Assembly: GCF_004345245.1 (NCBI RefSeq)
Contig: NZ_SLUQ01000007.1
Location: 248,001 to 312,000, forward strand
Origin: Rhizobium sp. BK251
GTDB taxonomy: Bacteria > Pseudomonadota > Alphaproteobacteria > Rhizobiales > Rhizobiaceae
DNA length: 64,000 bases
Direction: 5' to 3'
Shown one piece after another: positions 43,957-52,975 of the stretch. The notes beneath the pieces were generated by a model. That model was given only the letters and a program-made list of their open reading frames with translations, did not search any database and was not told the DNA's origin. Made by a program: the position numbers and the translations under genes. Within the stretch, counting starts at the first letter, position 1. The number at the start of each line of letters is the position of its first letter.

Positions 43957-44034
43957 CTTCAAGCGGCAAGCACGGTGTTCGTGCTTTCGGTCCGTACGCT
44001 TCTGTCGGGTCCCGGTCCCTCGGGCCATTTATGC

Positions 44035-44111
44035 GCGGGTGTAGCTCAGTCGGTTAGAGTGCCGGCCTGTCACGCCGGAGGTCGCGGGTTCGAGCCCCGT
44101 CACTCGCGCCA
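44035..44111 (+). tRNA. tRNA-Asp (anticodon GTC), copy 2
   Basis: It is base-for-base identical to the tRNA-Asp at 43880-43956, with a 78-base spacer between them that is not conserved. They are probably co-transcribed from the promoter at 43783. Confidence 0.97.
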
Positions 44112-44242
44112 TTTCTCTTTCAAGCCATGCAATTTTTGCGCGCCTGTCATGCTGTGTCGCCATCGGGGCCGATTCGTGGCGGTTTTGCCGCATCGGCAGG
44201 GCAAAGTCTCGTCTGTGCTAATCGAATTGCCTGCCTAAATGT

Positions 44243-44272
44243 CTTGCGCCCGCGCGCCGCCTGCGCTAGTCA
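44243..44272 (+). promoter_or_regulatory. Candidate promoter of the nuo operon
   Basis: CTTGCGC (TTGCGC at 44244-44249) followed after about 17 bases by CTAGTCA (44266-44272) matches the same rhizobial pattern as the tRNA-Val promoter, about 85 bp before nuoA. There is no closer alternative. Confidence 0.4.
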
Positions 44273-44356
44273 CGGCTATGTTGCAACGCACGTTCGCTTG
44301 CTGGGCATTTGCCCAACCGCGCCGCCCGGCGCGCGCCGCAGGCAGGGAAGAACATG

Positions 44357-44722
44357 ATGACTGAACTGCTCAGTTCGTACATTCCGATAGCGATCTTCAT
44401 TGGCATTGCGCTGGTGATTGGCCTTGCTCTTCTGATCGCTCCCTTCGCCGTCGCCTTCAAGGCGCCCGATTCTGAAAAGCTCTCGGCCTACGAGTGCGGC
44501 TTCAATGCATTCGATGACGCCCGCATGAAGTTCGATATCCGGTTCTACCTGGTGTCGATCCTCTTCATCATCTTCGATCTCGAGGTCGCCTTCCTCTTCC
44601 CCTGGGCGGTTTCCTTCGGCGAGGTGGGCTGGTTCGGTTTCTGGTCGATGATGGTGTTCCTCGGAGTGCTGACCATCGGCTTTATATATGAATGGAAGAA
44701 GGGAGCGCTGGAATGGAACTAG
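44357..44722 (+). CDS. nuoA: NADH-quinone oxidoreductase subunit A
   Basis: This 121-residue membrane subunit of complex I has three transmembrane helices and the conserved cytoplasmic loop SEKLSAYECGFN, followed by FDIRFYLVSILFIIFDLEVAFLFPW. I chose the second of two adjacent ATGs (44357), 6 bases from GGGAAG, giving MTELLSSYIPIAIF. It is the first gene of a 14-subunit operon and overlaps nuoB by 10 bases. Confidence 0.97.
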   Translation: MTELLSSYIPIAIFIGIALVIGLALLIAPFAVAFKAPDSEKLSAYECGFNAFDDARMKFDIRFYLVSILFIIFDLEVAFLFPWAVSFGEVGWFGFWSMMVFLGVLTIGFIYEWKKGALEWN

Positions 44723-45291
44723 CATCCGGCACCGCGGTCGTTGCGCCCAAGCCGAAGGGGATCATCGATCCCGCCACCGGCAAGCCGATCGGCAGCAATG
44801 ATCCGTTCTTCGGCGAGATCAACAACGAACTCGCCGACAAGGGCTTTCTCGTCACCTCGACCGACGAGCTGATCAACTGGGCCCGCACCGGCTCGCTGAT
44901 GTGGATGACCTTCGGCCTCGCTTGCTGCGCGGTCGAGATGATGCAGCTTTCGATGCCGCGCTATGACGTCGAGCGCTTCGGCTTCGCGCCGCGCGCCTCG
45001 CCGCGCCAGTCGGACGTCATGATCGTCGCCGGCACGCTGACCAACAAGATGGCTCCGGCGCTGCGCAAGGTGTACGACCAGATGCCCGAGCCGCGTTACG
45101 TGATCTCCATGGGCTCCTGCGCCAATGGCGGCGGCTACTATCACTATTCCTATTCGGTGGTGCGCGGCTGCGATCGCGTCGTGCCGGTCGACATATATGT
45201 GCCGGGCTGTCCCCCCACGGCGGAGGCGCTGCTCTACGGCGTGCTCCTGCTGCAGAAGAAAATCCGGCGCACCGGTACGATCGAACGCTGA
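44713..45291 (+). CDS. nuoB: NADH-quinone oxidoreductase subunit B
   Basis: This 192-residue peripheral-arm subunit holds the terminal [4Fe-4S] cluster N2 that reduces ubiquinone. Its ligands are visible in LACCAVEM, MGSCANGGG and VPGCPPT. The start at 44713 follows GGGAGCGCTGGA and overlaps nuoA. An N-terminal extension of about 35 residues before the conserved core is usual in alphaproteobacteria. Confidence 0.98.
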   Translation: MELASGTAVVAPKPKGIIDPATGKPIGSNDPFFGEINNELADKGFLVTSTDELINWARTGSLMWMTFGLACCAVEMMQLSMPRYDVERFGFAPRASPRQSDVMIVAGTLTNKMAPALRKVYDQMPEPRYVISMGSCANGGGYYHYSYSVVRGCDRVVPVDIYVPGCPPTAEALLYGVLLLQKKIRRTGTIER

Positions 45292-45309
45292 GGGTAAGGA
45301 CAGAGCAAT

Positions 45310-45912
45310 ATGAGTGAAGCCCTTAAAGAGCTTGCGTCCTACCTGGCGGAGGCCCGCGGCAACCTTATCGTGGCGTCCGAGCAGAAGTTCGGCGAGCTGA
45401 CGGTGACGACGACCGGCGAGAACCTCGTCGAGCTGCTGACCTTCCTGCGCGACGACGGCAACTGCGCTTTCGTCAACTTCACGGACATCTGCGGCGTCGA
45501 CTGGCCGCAGCGCGCCGAGCGCTTCGACGTGGTCTATCATCTCCTGTCGCCGAAGAAGAACCTGCGCATTCGCGTCAAGGTCGCCACGGGCGAGGAGGAG
45601 CCGGTTCCTTCGGTCTGCGGCGTCTATCCCGGTGCAGACTGGTTCGAGCGCGAAACCTGGGACATGTACGGCGTTCTCTTCACCGGCCATCCGGACTTGC
45701 GCCGCATCCTGACCGACTACGGTTTCGAAGGGCATCCGCTCCGCAAGGACTTTCCGACGACCGGCTTCGTCGAGGTCCGCTATGACGATGCCGCGAAGCG
45801 GGTCGTGTACGAGCCTGTGGAACTGAAACAGGAATTCCGCAGCTTCGACTTCCTCTCTCCCTGGGAAGGCACGGAATACGTGCTGCCGGGCGATGAGAAG
45901 GCGAAGCAGTAG
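45310..45912 (+). CDS. nuoC: NADH-quinone oxidoreductase subunit C
   Basis: This 200-residue subunit of the complex I peripheral arm (30-kDa type) has FTDICGVDWP, WFERETWDMYGV and the signature RRILTDYGFEGHPLRKDFP. It is separate from NuoD, unlike the fused NuoCD of enterobacteria. GGTAAGGACAG precedes the ATG. Confidence 0.97.
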   Translation: MSEALKELASYLAEARGNLIVASEQKFGELTVTTTGENLVELLTFLRDDGNCAFVNFTDICGVDWPQRAERFDVVYHLLSPKKNLRIRVKVATGEEEPVPSVCGVYPGADWFERETWDMYGVLFTGHPDLRRILTDYGFEGHPLRKDFPTTGFVEVRYDDAAKRVVYEPVELKQEFRSFDFLSPWEGTEYVLPGDEKAKQ

Positions 45913-45976
45913 GATGATGGCGTGTGGCGGGCTTGCGCCCGCCGTTCACTGAATTACGAAACGCGAGCGCGTCGCC

Positions 45977-47167
45977 ATGACAGAACATAACGTCCGGAAC
46001 TTCAATATCAATTTCGGTCCGCAGCATCCGGCCGCCCACGGCGTTCTGCGCCTCGTGCTGGAGCTCGATGGCGAAATCGTCGAGCGCGTCGATCCGCATA
46101 TCGGCCTGCTGCATCGCGGCACCGAAAAGCTGATCGAGACCAAGACCTACCTGCAGGCCGTTCCCTATTTCGACCGCCTCGACTACGTGGCGCCGATGAA
46201 CCAGGAGCACGCCTACGCTCTGGCCGTCGAAAAGCTGCTCGAGATCGAGATCCCGATCCGCGGCCAGCTGATCCGCGTTCTCTACTCCGAAATCGGCCGC
46301 ATCCTGTCGCATCTCCTGAACGTCACGACGCAGGCGATGGACGTCGGTGCGCTTACGCCGCCTCTCTGGGGCTTCGAGGAGCGCGAGAAGCTGATGGTGT
46401 TCTATGAGCGCGCTTCCGGCTCGCGCATGCACGCCGCCTATGTCCGCCCGGGTGGCGTCCATCAGGACCTGCCCGAAAAGCTGGTGCAGGATATCGGCGA
46501 CTGGTGCGATCCCTTCCTGAAGACGCTGGACGACATCGACGAACTCCTGACCGGCAACCGCATCTTCAAGCAGCGCAACGTCGATATCGGCTTCGTTTCG
46601 CTGGCAGATGCCTGGGCCTGGGGTTTCTCGGGCGTGATGGTACGCGGTTCGGGTGCGGCATGGGATCTGCGTCGCGCTCAGCCCTATGAATGCTACTCGG
46701 ATCTCGAGTTCGACATTCCGGTCGGCAGGAACGGCGACAATTACGACCGTTACGTGATCCGCATGATCGAGATGCGTGAATCGGTTCGCATCATGAAGCA
46801 GTGCGTCAACCGCCTGCTCGGCGATGCCAAGACCGGTCCTTTCTCCGCTCTGGACGGCAAGGTCGTGCCGCCGAAGCGTGGCGAGATGAAGCGCTCGATG
46901 GAAGCGCTGATCCACCACTTCAAGCTCTATACCGAAGGCTATCACGTGCCGGCCGGCGAGGTTTACGCGGCCGTCGAGGCGCCGAAGGGCGAATTCGGCG
47001 TCTACCTCGTCTCCGACGGCACCAACAAGCCATACCGCTGCAAGATCCGTGCCCCGGGCTATGCCCATCTCCAGGCGATGGACTTCATGTGCCGCGGCCA
47101 CCAGCTCGCCGACATCGCCGCCGTGCTGGGTTCGCTCGACATCGTCTTCGGCGAGGTCGACCGTTGA
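45977..47167 (+). CDS. nuoD: NADH-quinone oxidoreductase subunit D
   Basis: This 396-residue 49-kDa-type subunit forms the quinone-binding pocket with NuoB. Landmarks are FGPQHPAAHGVLR, HRGTEKL, DRLDYVAPMNQEHAY and the C-terminal DIVFGEVDR. Length is typical. Its stop TGA overlaps the next ATG (TGATG). Confidence 0.97.
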   Translation: MTEHNVRNFNINFGPQHPAAHGVLRLVLELDGEIVERVDPHIGLLHRGTEKLIETKTYLQAVPYFDRLDYVAPMNQEHAYALAVEKLLEIEIPIRGQLIRVLYSEIGRILSHLLNVTTQAMDVGALTPPLWGFEEREKLMVFYERASGSRMHAAYVRPGGVHQDLPEKLVQDIGDWCDPFLKTLDDIDELLTGNRIFKQRNVDIGFVSLADAWAWGFSGVMVRGSGAAWDLRRAQPYECYSDLEFDIPVGRNGDNYDRYVIRMIEMRESVRIMKQCVNRLLGDAKTGPFSALDGKVVPPKRGEMKRSMEALIHHFKLYTEGYHVPAGEVYAAVEAPKGEFGVYLVSDGTNKPYRCKIRAPGYAHLQAMDFMCRGHQLADIAAVLGSLDIVFGEVDR

Positions 47168-47418
47168 TGAAAGGTCCGGCGCTGACCATGGTCGTGCTTC
47201 TTGCCGCTTCCGCGGCCTTCGCGCAGGACGCGACCAAAAACGGTCAGGTCCAGCAGGAAGGGGAGCAGTCGATGGGGCGCCTCCTTTCGCAAGGTTATGA
47301 GATCAGGGCCGCCGTACCGAACGGCGGCAAGTTCGTTGTTTTTATGCAGAAAGACCAGTCGGCCTATGCCTGCGAATTCCAGTCCCTGGTGAATTCGCGG
47401 TGTGGCGCCATAAACTGA
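47167..47418 (+). CDS. Small exported protein inside the nuo operon
   Basis: This 83-residue protein has a Sec signal peptide (MKGPALTMVVLLAASAAFAQ, cleavage after AFA near residue 19). A short mature domain follows with MGRLLSQGYEIRAAVPN, KFVVFMQK and two cysteines near the end (AYACEFQSL, SRCGAIN) that could form a disulphide. It begins inside the nuoD stop codon and ends 13 bp before nuoE, so it is co-expressed with complex I. From memory a similar small gene sits here in other rhizobia. Function unknown. Confidence 0.85.
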   Translation: MKGPALTMVVLLAASAAFAQDATKNGQVQQEGEQSMGRLLSQGYEIRAAVPNGGKFVVFMQKDQSAYACEFQSLVNSRCGAIN

Positions 47419-47431
47419 TAAGGCTGAAAGA

Positions 47432-48541
47432 ATGTCCGTTCGTCGACTTGCTGAAGATCAATTCCAGCCTGGCGCCTTCTCCTTCAGCGAGGAGAACAGC
47501 GCCTGGGCTGATCGCACGATCAAGAAATATCCCGAGGGGCGCCAGCAGTCCGCAGTCATCCCGCTGCTGATGCGGGCTCAGGAGCAGGAGGGATGGGTCA
47601 CCAAGGCGGCGATCGAGAAGGTCGCGGACATGCTCGACATGGCCTATATCCGCGTGCTCGAAGTCGCGACGTTCTATACCCAGTTCCAGCTCGGGCCGGT
47701 CGGCACGCGCGCGCACGTCCAAGTGTGCGGAACCACGCCCTGCATGCTGCGTGGCGCCGAAGACCTTATCAAGGTCTGCAAGAGCAAGATCCATGCACAG
47801 CCCTTCCATCGCAACGCGGAAGGTACGCTTTCCTGGGAAGAAGTCGAATGTCTCGGTGCCTGCGTCAATGCGCCGATGGTCATGATCGGCAAAGACACCT
47901 ATGAGGATCTGAGCGTCGAGCGCTTCGAAGAGATCGTCGATGTCTTCGCTGCCGGCAAGGGTGCTGAAATCCCGGTCGGCCCGCAGATCGAGCGCATCTA
48001 CTCGGCGCCTGAAGGTGGCCTGACGTCGCTGACCGAAGAAGCACCGAAGACGAGAAGCCGCGCCGCGAGCAAGCCCGTGGCGGCCGAGGCTGTCAGCGTT
48101 CCGCCTTCGGAGGCTGCTCGTCCGAAGAGCACGGATGCCGAGACGAACCCGGCCCTGAAGAGCCCTGCGGACAACAAGACGGCGCTGCCGAGCGACGATC
48201 CGAAAGCCAAGCCCGCAAAGGCAGCGAACACGGCTGTCGGCCAGGCGAAACCTTCGCTGACCGACAAGAACCGTCCGGCTGGCATCGAAAAGCCGTCGAC
48301 GCCCGACGACCTGAAGATGATTTCCGGCGTTGGCCCCAAGATCGAGGCTACGCTCAATGAACTCGGTATCTTCACCTTCGCGCAGATCGCCGGCTGGAAG
48401 AAAGCCGAGCGCGAATGGGCTGATGCCTATCTGAACTTCCGCGGCCGCATCGAGCGCGACGACTGGGTCAAGCAGGCCAAGGCGCTCGCCAAGGGCGGCG
48501 AAGCGGAATATATCAAGGTCTTCGGTAAGAAGCCGCGGTAA
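47432..48541 (+). CDS. nuoE: NADH-quinone oxidoreductase subunit E with C-terminal extension
   Basis: The first 190 or so residues are the 24-kDa subunit, binding the N1a [2Fe-2S] cluster through C99, C104, C140 and C144 (CGTTPCML, CLGACVNAP). A low-complexity Ala/Pro/Lys linker (about 200-285) then leads to a C-terminal helix-hairpin-helix-like domain (about 288-355, DDLKMISGVGPKIEATLNEL). Total length of 369 exceeds the usual 160-240. The same C-terminal domain occurs in the protein encoded at 49863. Confidence 0.96.
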   Translation: MSVRRLAEDQFQPGAFSFSEENSAWADRTIKKYPEGRQQSAVIPLLMRAQEQEGWVTKAAIEKVADMLDMAYIRVLEVATFYTQFQLGPVGTRAHVQVCGTTPCMLRGAEDLIKVCKSKIHAQPFHRNAEGTLSWEEVECLGACVNAPMVMIGKDTYEDLSVERFEEIVDVFAAGKGAEIPVGPQIERIYSAPEGGLTSLTEEAPKTRSRAASKPVAAEAVSVPPSEAARPKSTDAETNPALKSPADNKTALPSDDPKAKPAKAANTAVGQAKPSLTDKNRPAGIEKPSTPDDLKMISGVGPKIEATLNELGIFTFAQIAGWKKAEREWADAYLNFRGRIERDDWVKQAKALAKGGEAEYIKVFGKKPR

Positions 48542-48551
48542 GAGGTGAAGC

Positions 48552-49856
48552 ATGTTACAAGATAAAGACCGCATCTTTACCAACATCTACGGCCTCAAGG
48601 ACAAGTCCCTGAAGGGTGCGATGGCACGCGGCCACTGGGATGGTACCAAGCAGATCCTCGAAAAGGGTCGCGACTGGATCATCAACGAGATGAAGGCCTC
48701 CGGCCTTCGCGGCCGTGGCGGCGCCGGCTTCCCGACCGGTCTCAAGTGGTCCTTCATGCCGAAGGAAAGCGACGGCCGTCCGCATTACCTCGTCGTCAAC
48801 GCCGACGAGTCCGAGCCCGGTACCTGCAAGGACCGCGACATCATGCGCCACGATCCGCACACGCTGATCGAAGGCTGCGTGGTCGCGAGCTTCGCGATGG
48901 GCGCCAATGCGGCCTATATTTACGTGCGCGGCGAATACATCCGCGAACGCGAAGCGCTGCAGGCGGCGATCGACGAGTGCTACGATTACGGTTTGTTGGG
49001 CAAAAACAACAAGCTCGGCTGGGATATGGACATTTACGTTCATCACGGTGCCGGCGCCTATATCTGTGGCGAGGAGACCGCGCTGCTCGAAAGCCTCGAA
49101 GGCAAGAAGGGCCAGCCGCGCCTGAAGCCGCCGTTCCCGGCGAACATGGGTCTCTACGGCTGCCCGACGACGGTCAACAACGTTGAATCGATCGCGGTCG
49201 CTCCGACGATCCTTCGTCGCGGCGCGACCTGGTTCTCGTCGATCGGCCGCCCGAACAACGTCGGCACGAAGCTGTTCATGCTGTCCGGCCACGTCAACAA
49301 GCCGTGCACGGTCGAAGAAGAAATGGGCATCACGTTCCGTGAGCTCGTCGATCGCCATGCCGGCGGTATCCGCGGCGGCTGGGACAACCTGCTTGCCGTC
49401 ATCCCCGGCGGCGCATCGTGCCCGATCGTTCCGGCCAAGGACATCATCGACTGCCCGATGGACTTCGACGGACTGCGCGCAGTCGGCTCATCCTTCGGTA
49501 CGGCGGCTGCGATCGTCATGGACAAGTCGACCGACGTCATCAAGGCAATCGCCCGCATCTCGGCATTCTTCAAGCACGAGAGCTGTGGCCAGTGCACCCC
49601 CTGCCGCGAAGGCACGGGCTGGATGTGGCGCGTGATGGAGCGCATGGCCAAGGGCAACGCCCAGAAGCGCGAAATCGACATGCTGTTCCAGGTCACCAAG
49701 CAGATCGAGGGTCACACGATCTGTGCATTGGGCGATGCTGCGGCATGGCCGATCCAGGGACTGATCCGGAACTTCCGTCCGGAAATCGAAAAGCGCATTG
49801 ATCAGTACACCCACAACGCACTCGCCCATGGCGCAGTGCTGGAAGCTGCGGAGTAA
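48552..49856 (+). CDS. nuoF: NADH-quinone oxidoreductase subunit F
   Basis: This 434-residue 51-kDa subunit carries the NADH site, FMN and cluster N3. Seen are GRGGAGFPTGLKW (NADH), GAYICGEETALLESLEG (FMN), and the cluster ligands SCGQCTPCREG with the distant Cys in HTICALGDA. GAGGTGAAGC precedes the ATG, 10 bp after nuoE. Confidence 0.98.
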   Translation: MLQDKDRIFTNIYGLKDKSLKGAMARGHWDGTKQILEKGRDWIINEMKASGLRGRGGAGFPTGLKWSFMPKESDGRPHYLVVNADESEPGTCKDRDIMRHDPHTLIEGCVVASFAMGANAAYIYVRGEYIREREALQAAIDECYDYGLLGKNNKLGWDMDIYVHHGAGAYICGEETALLESLEGKKGQPRLKPPFPANMGLYGCPTTVNNVESIAVAPTILRRGATWFSSIGRPNNVGTKLFMLSGHVNKPCTVEEEMGITFRELVDRHAGGIRGGWDNLLAVIPGGASCPIVPAKDIIDCPMDFDGLRAVGSSFGTAAAIVMDKSTDVIKAIARISAFFKHESCGQCTPCREGTGWMWRVMERMAKGNAQKREIDMLFQVTKQIEGHTICALGDAAAWPIQGLIRNFRPEIEKRIDQYTHNALAHGAVLEAAE

Positions 49857-49862
49857 GGACCT

Positions 49863-50663
49863 ATGACGGCAGATAGCAGGCATCAGGAAAGGGCAGATCT
49901 ATCGGCCGTTTTCGGTCGCGCGGCTGCCGACATTCTCGAGCATTCCGCGGCAATGCCGCTGCATCCGCTGATGGCTCATCCGGCTGCCGCCATGGCGGCT
50001 GCGACCGCGATCGGCTTCGGCTTTTCGACGCAGATGGCGGGCGCCTTCTGGGGCGCCTTCCAGGGTGCGGTCGAGGCAACGCACAAACTCGCGGCCGCCA
50101 TTGAGGAACAGAGCGCTTCGGCCGGTCCCTTCGGTGGTGCCGCCGCGACTGCCAGCAAGGTCGAGCGGCCGGCCCCGGAAAAGGCAAAACCTGTCATTTC
50201 AGTGGTTTCGAAGTCGGCCGTCGCAGCGGCGAAGACTGACATAGAGCCGAAACCTTCGGCGAAGATACTGTCGGTAAAGGCAAAGGCGCCGGTGAAGCCG
50301 GCGGCCAAGGAAGCGCCTGTCGCCAAGGCAGCACCGGCGGCGAAGGAGACACAGGCTAGGAAGCCCGCGGCGAAGAAAGTGTCCGTTGCGGCAGTGGCTG
50401 AACCGGTTGCGGTAAAGCCTGCGCCCGCCAAGGCGACGCGCGGCGGCAAGGTCGACGACCTGAAGCTGATTTCGGGCATAGGGCCGAAGCTGGAGCAGGT
50501 GCTCAACGACCGCGGCATCCGCCGCTTCGCCGATATTGCGGCGTGGAGCGCGGAAGAGGCCGGACGTGTCGATGCGGAGCTCGGTTTCGAGGGCCGTATC
50601 GGTCGCGATGGCTGGGTCGCGCAGGCGCAGACCTTGGCCGCCGGGACGAAGGCGAAGAAGTAA
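49863..50663 (+). CDS. Helix-hairpin-helix-like accessory protein of the nuo operon
   Basis: This 266-residue protein has an N-terminal part with a hydrophobic Ala/Gly-rich stretch (about 38-70, AAAMAAATAIGFGF), then a long Ala/Lys/Pro linker. Its C-terminal domain (about 198-262) reads DDLKLISGIGPKLEQVLNDR and RIGRDGWVAQA, closely matching the NuoE tail. Such proteins are sometimes annotated as nuclease or NADH dehydrogenase-related; no catalytic residues support a nuclease. Position between nuoF and nuoG suggests an assembly or structural role in complex I. Confidence 0.85.
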   Translation: MTADSRHQERADLSAVFGRAAADILEHSAAMPLHPLMAHPAAAMAAATAIGFGFSTQMAGAFWGAFQGAVEATHKLAAAIEEQSASAGPFGGAAATASKVERPAPEKAKPVISVVSKSAVAAAKTDIEPKPSAKILSVKAKAPVKPAAKEAPVAKAAPAAKETQARKPAAKKVSVAAVAEPVAVKPAPAKATRGGKVDDLKLISGIGPKLEQVLNDRGIRRFADIAAWSAEEAGRVDAELGFEGRIGRDGWVAQAQTLAAGTKAKK

Positions 50664-50717
50664 GGAATTTCGCCGACCGGCGACGGCGGCGACTGAAACG
50701 CGGGTAAGGCGTCGTTC

Positions 50718-50879
50718 ATGCGGCGCGGACCAGCCCGGCCGGGCAGGGGAGCTTGGCAGGGCATCGAGAGCGAAGCCATCACGGCGCGGCAGAAATGCCG
50801 TCGTTGCGGTGGCTGGTGTCGCGAGAATGAGGTTGTCGGCTGCCGGACCGTGCAGCAGGCGAAGAACAGGACTGAGTGA
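50718..50879 (+). CDS. Candidate 53-residue Cys-rich small protein before nuoG
   Basis: A 53-codon frame begins at ATG 50718 and stops 2 bases before the nuoG ATG. It encodes four cysteines spaced C27-x2-C30-x3-C34-x7-C42 within QKCRRCGGWCRENEVVGC, resembling a small metal-binding knuckle. The start lacks a strong ribosome binding site, and the N-terminus is Arg/Gly/Pro-rich. The tight junction with nuoG and the Cys pattern support it; conservation in other rhizobia would decide. Confidence 0.4.
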   Translation: MRRGPARPGRGAWQGIESEAITARQKCRRCGGWCRENEVVGCRTVQQAKNRTE

Positions 50880-50881
50880 CG

Positions 50882-52963
50882 ATGGCAAAACTGAAGATTG
50901 ACGGCAAAGAGATCGAAGTCCCGGATCACTTCACGCTGATACAGGCGTGCGAGGAAGCCGGTGCCGAAGTCCCGCGTTTCTGTTTCCATGAGCGCCTGTC
51001 GGTTGCAGGCAACTGCCGCATGTGTCTCGTCGAGGTGAAGGGTGGCCCGCCGAAGCCGCAGGCATCCTGCGCCATGGGCGTGCGCGATATCCGTGGCGGC
51101 CCGAACGGCGAGCTTCCGGAAGTCTTCACCAACACGCCGATGGTCAAGAAGGCCCGTGAAGGCGTGATGGAGTTCCTGCTCATCAACCATCCGCTCGATT
51201 GCCCGATCTGCGACCAGGGCGGCGAATGCGACCTGCAGGACCAGGCGATGGCCTTCGGCATCGACAGCTCGCGCTACCAGGAAGACAAGCGCGCCGTCGA
51301 GGACAAGTATATCGGACCGCTGGTCAAGACGGTCATGAACCGCTGCATCCACTGCACGCGCTGCGTTCGCTTCACGACGGAAGTCGGCGGCATTTCCGAA
51401 CTCGGCCTTATCGGCCGCGGCGAGGACGCCGAGATCACCACCTATCTCGAGCAGGCAATGACCTCCGAGCTGCAGGGCAACGTCGTCGACCTTTGCCCGG
51501 TCGGTGCGCTCACCTCCAAGCCTTTCGCCTTCACGGCCCGTCCGTGGGAGCTCAACAAGACTGAATCCGTCGACGTCATGGACGCGGTCGGCTCGGCAAT
51601 CCGCGTCGACACCCGCGGCCGCGAAGTCATGCGCATCCTGCCCCGCGTCAACGACCAGATCAACGAGGAGTGGATCTCGGACAAGACCCGCTTCATCTGG
51701 GATGGTCTGAAGGCGCAGCGCCTCGACAAGCCTTACGTTCGCCGCGACGGACGCCTGCAGCCGGCAAGCTGGGGCGAGGCCTTTGCGGCCATCAAGTCCG
51801 CTGTCGCTGCGACGACCGCAGACAAGATCGGCGCGATCGCCGGCGACCTTGCCTCGGTCGAGGAGATGTATGCCCTGTCGGAGCTGGTGAAGTCGCTCGG
51901 CTCCGAAAACCTCGACTGCCGCCAGGACGGTACCACGCTCGATCCGTCGCTCGGCCGCGAAACCTACCTCTTCAACCCGACCATCGAAGGCATCGAGCAG
52001 GCTGACGCGCTGCTGATCGTCGGTGCCAATCCGCGCTATGAGGCGGCCGTTCTCAACGCCCGCATCCGCAAGCGCTGGCGCCGCGGCAACTTCCCGATCG
52101 GCGTGATCGGTGAAGGCGGCGAGATGCGCTACGAATACACCTATCTCGGTTCCGGCCCGGATACGCTGAAGGATGTCGTCGACGGCGGCCACGCCTTCGC
52201 CGAAGTCCTGAAGAACGCCAAGAAGCCGATGATCCTGATCGGCCAGGGCGCGCTGACGCGCTCGGATGGCGCCGGCGTGCTCGCAAGCGCTGCCAAGCTC
52301 GCTGTTGCCGTCGGCGCGATCGCCGAAGGCTGGAATGGCTTTGCCGTCCTGCATACCGCCGCATCGCGCGTCGGCGGCCTCGATCTCGGCTTCGTGCCCG
52401 GCGCAAAGGGCGTCGATGCCGCCGAGATGCTGAAGGCGATGGACGTGCTCTTCCTGCTCGGCGCCGATGAGCTCGACTTCACCGCGAAGGCGGCGAAGTT
52501 CACGGTCTATATCGGTTCGCATGGCGACAACGGCGCGCACAATGCCGACGTCATCCTGCCGGCCGCCGCATACACCGAAAAGTCCGGCACCTGGGTCAAC
52601 ACCGAAGGTCGCGTTCAGATGGGCACCCGCGCCGGTTTCGCACCGGGTGATGCGCGTGAGGACTGGGCGATCATCAGGGCACTTTCCGACGTACTCGGCA
52701 AGAAGCTTCCCTTTGATTCGCTTTCCGAATTGCGCTCGAAGCTCTACGCGGCGTACCCGCATTTCGCGGGCATCGACGAGGTTGCCGAAGGCGACAGCGC
52801 CAAAATTGTCGCACTTGCGAAAAAAGCCGGCAAGATGAACAAATCCGGGTTTGCGTCGCCGGTCAAAGACTTCTATTTGACGAACCCGATAGCGCGTGCC
52901 TCGGCTGTCATGGCCGAGTGTTCGGCATTGGCCCGCAACAACTTCAAAGTCGCGGCAGAGTAA
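50882..52963 (+). CDS. nuoG: NADH-quinone oxidoreductase subunit G
   Basis: This 693-residue 75-kDa subunit has an N-terminal ferredoxin-like domain holding clusters N1b, N4 and N5. Ligands lie in CFHERLSVAGNCRMC, CPICDQGGECDLQD and NRCIHCTRCVRF. The molybdopterin-oxidoreductase-like region follows (about 220-600) without a catalytic cofactor. Start MAKLKIDGKEIEVPD at 50882 is the family N-terminus. Long frames exist on the opposite strand but are shadows of its codon bias. Confidence 0.98.
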   Translation: MAKLKIDGKEIEVPDHFTLIQACEEAGAEVPRFCFHERLSVAGNCRMCLVEVKGGPPKPQASCAMGVRDIRGGPNGELPEVFTNTPMVKKAREGVMEFLLINHPLDCPICDQGGECDLQDQAMAFGIDSSRYQEDKRAVEDKYIGPLVKTVMNRCIHCTRCVRFTTEVGGISELGLIGRGEDAEITTYLEQAMTSELQGNVVDLCPVGALTSKPFAFTARPWELNKTESVDVMDAVGSAIRVDTRGREVMRILPRVNDQINEEWISDKTRFIWDGLKAQRLDKPYVRRDGRLQPASWGEAFAAIKSAVAATTADKIGAIAGDLASVEEMYALSELVKSLGSENLDCRQDGTTLDPSLGRETYLFNPTIEGIEQADALLIVGANPRYEAAVLNARIRKRWRRGNFPIGVIGEGGEMRYEYTYLGSGPDTLKDVVDGGHAFAEVLKNAKKPMILIGQGALTRSDGAGVLASAAKLAVAVGAIAEGWNGFAVLHTAASRVGGLDLGFVPGAKGVDAAEMLKAMDVLFLLGADELDFTAKAAKFTVYIGSHGDNGAHNADVILPAAAYTEKSGTWVNTEGRVQMGTRAGFAPGDAREDWAIIRALSDVLGKKLPFDSLSELRSKLYAAYPHFAGIDEVAEGDSAKIVALAKKAGKMNKSGFASPVKDFYLTNPIARASAVMAECSALARNNFKVAAE

Positions 52964-52975
52964 GGGCAGGGGACT

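Noticed and set aside
43880..44111. The two identical tRNA-Asp genes as a CRISPR-like or mobile repeat
   Set aside because: Each folds as a complete tRNA with encoded CCA; this is an ordinary tandem tRNA pair.
17426..44111. An integrative element inserted at a tRNA gene
   Set aside because: No integrase, transposase, attachment-site duplication or partial tRNA copy could be found by eye.
49976..52762. A 928-codon open frame on the minus strand opposite nuoG
   Set aside because: It is an antisense shadow of high-GC codon bias, has no ribosome binding site or family motif, and lies over a gene with complete Fe-S motifs.
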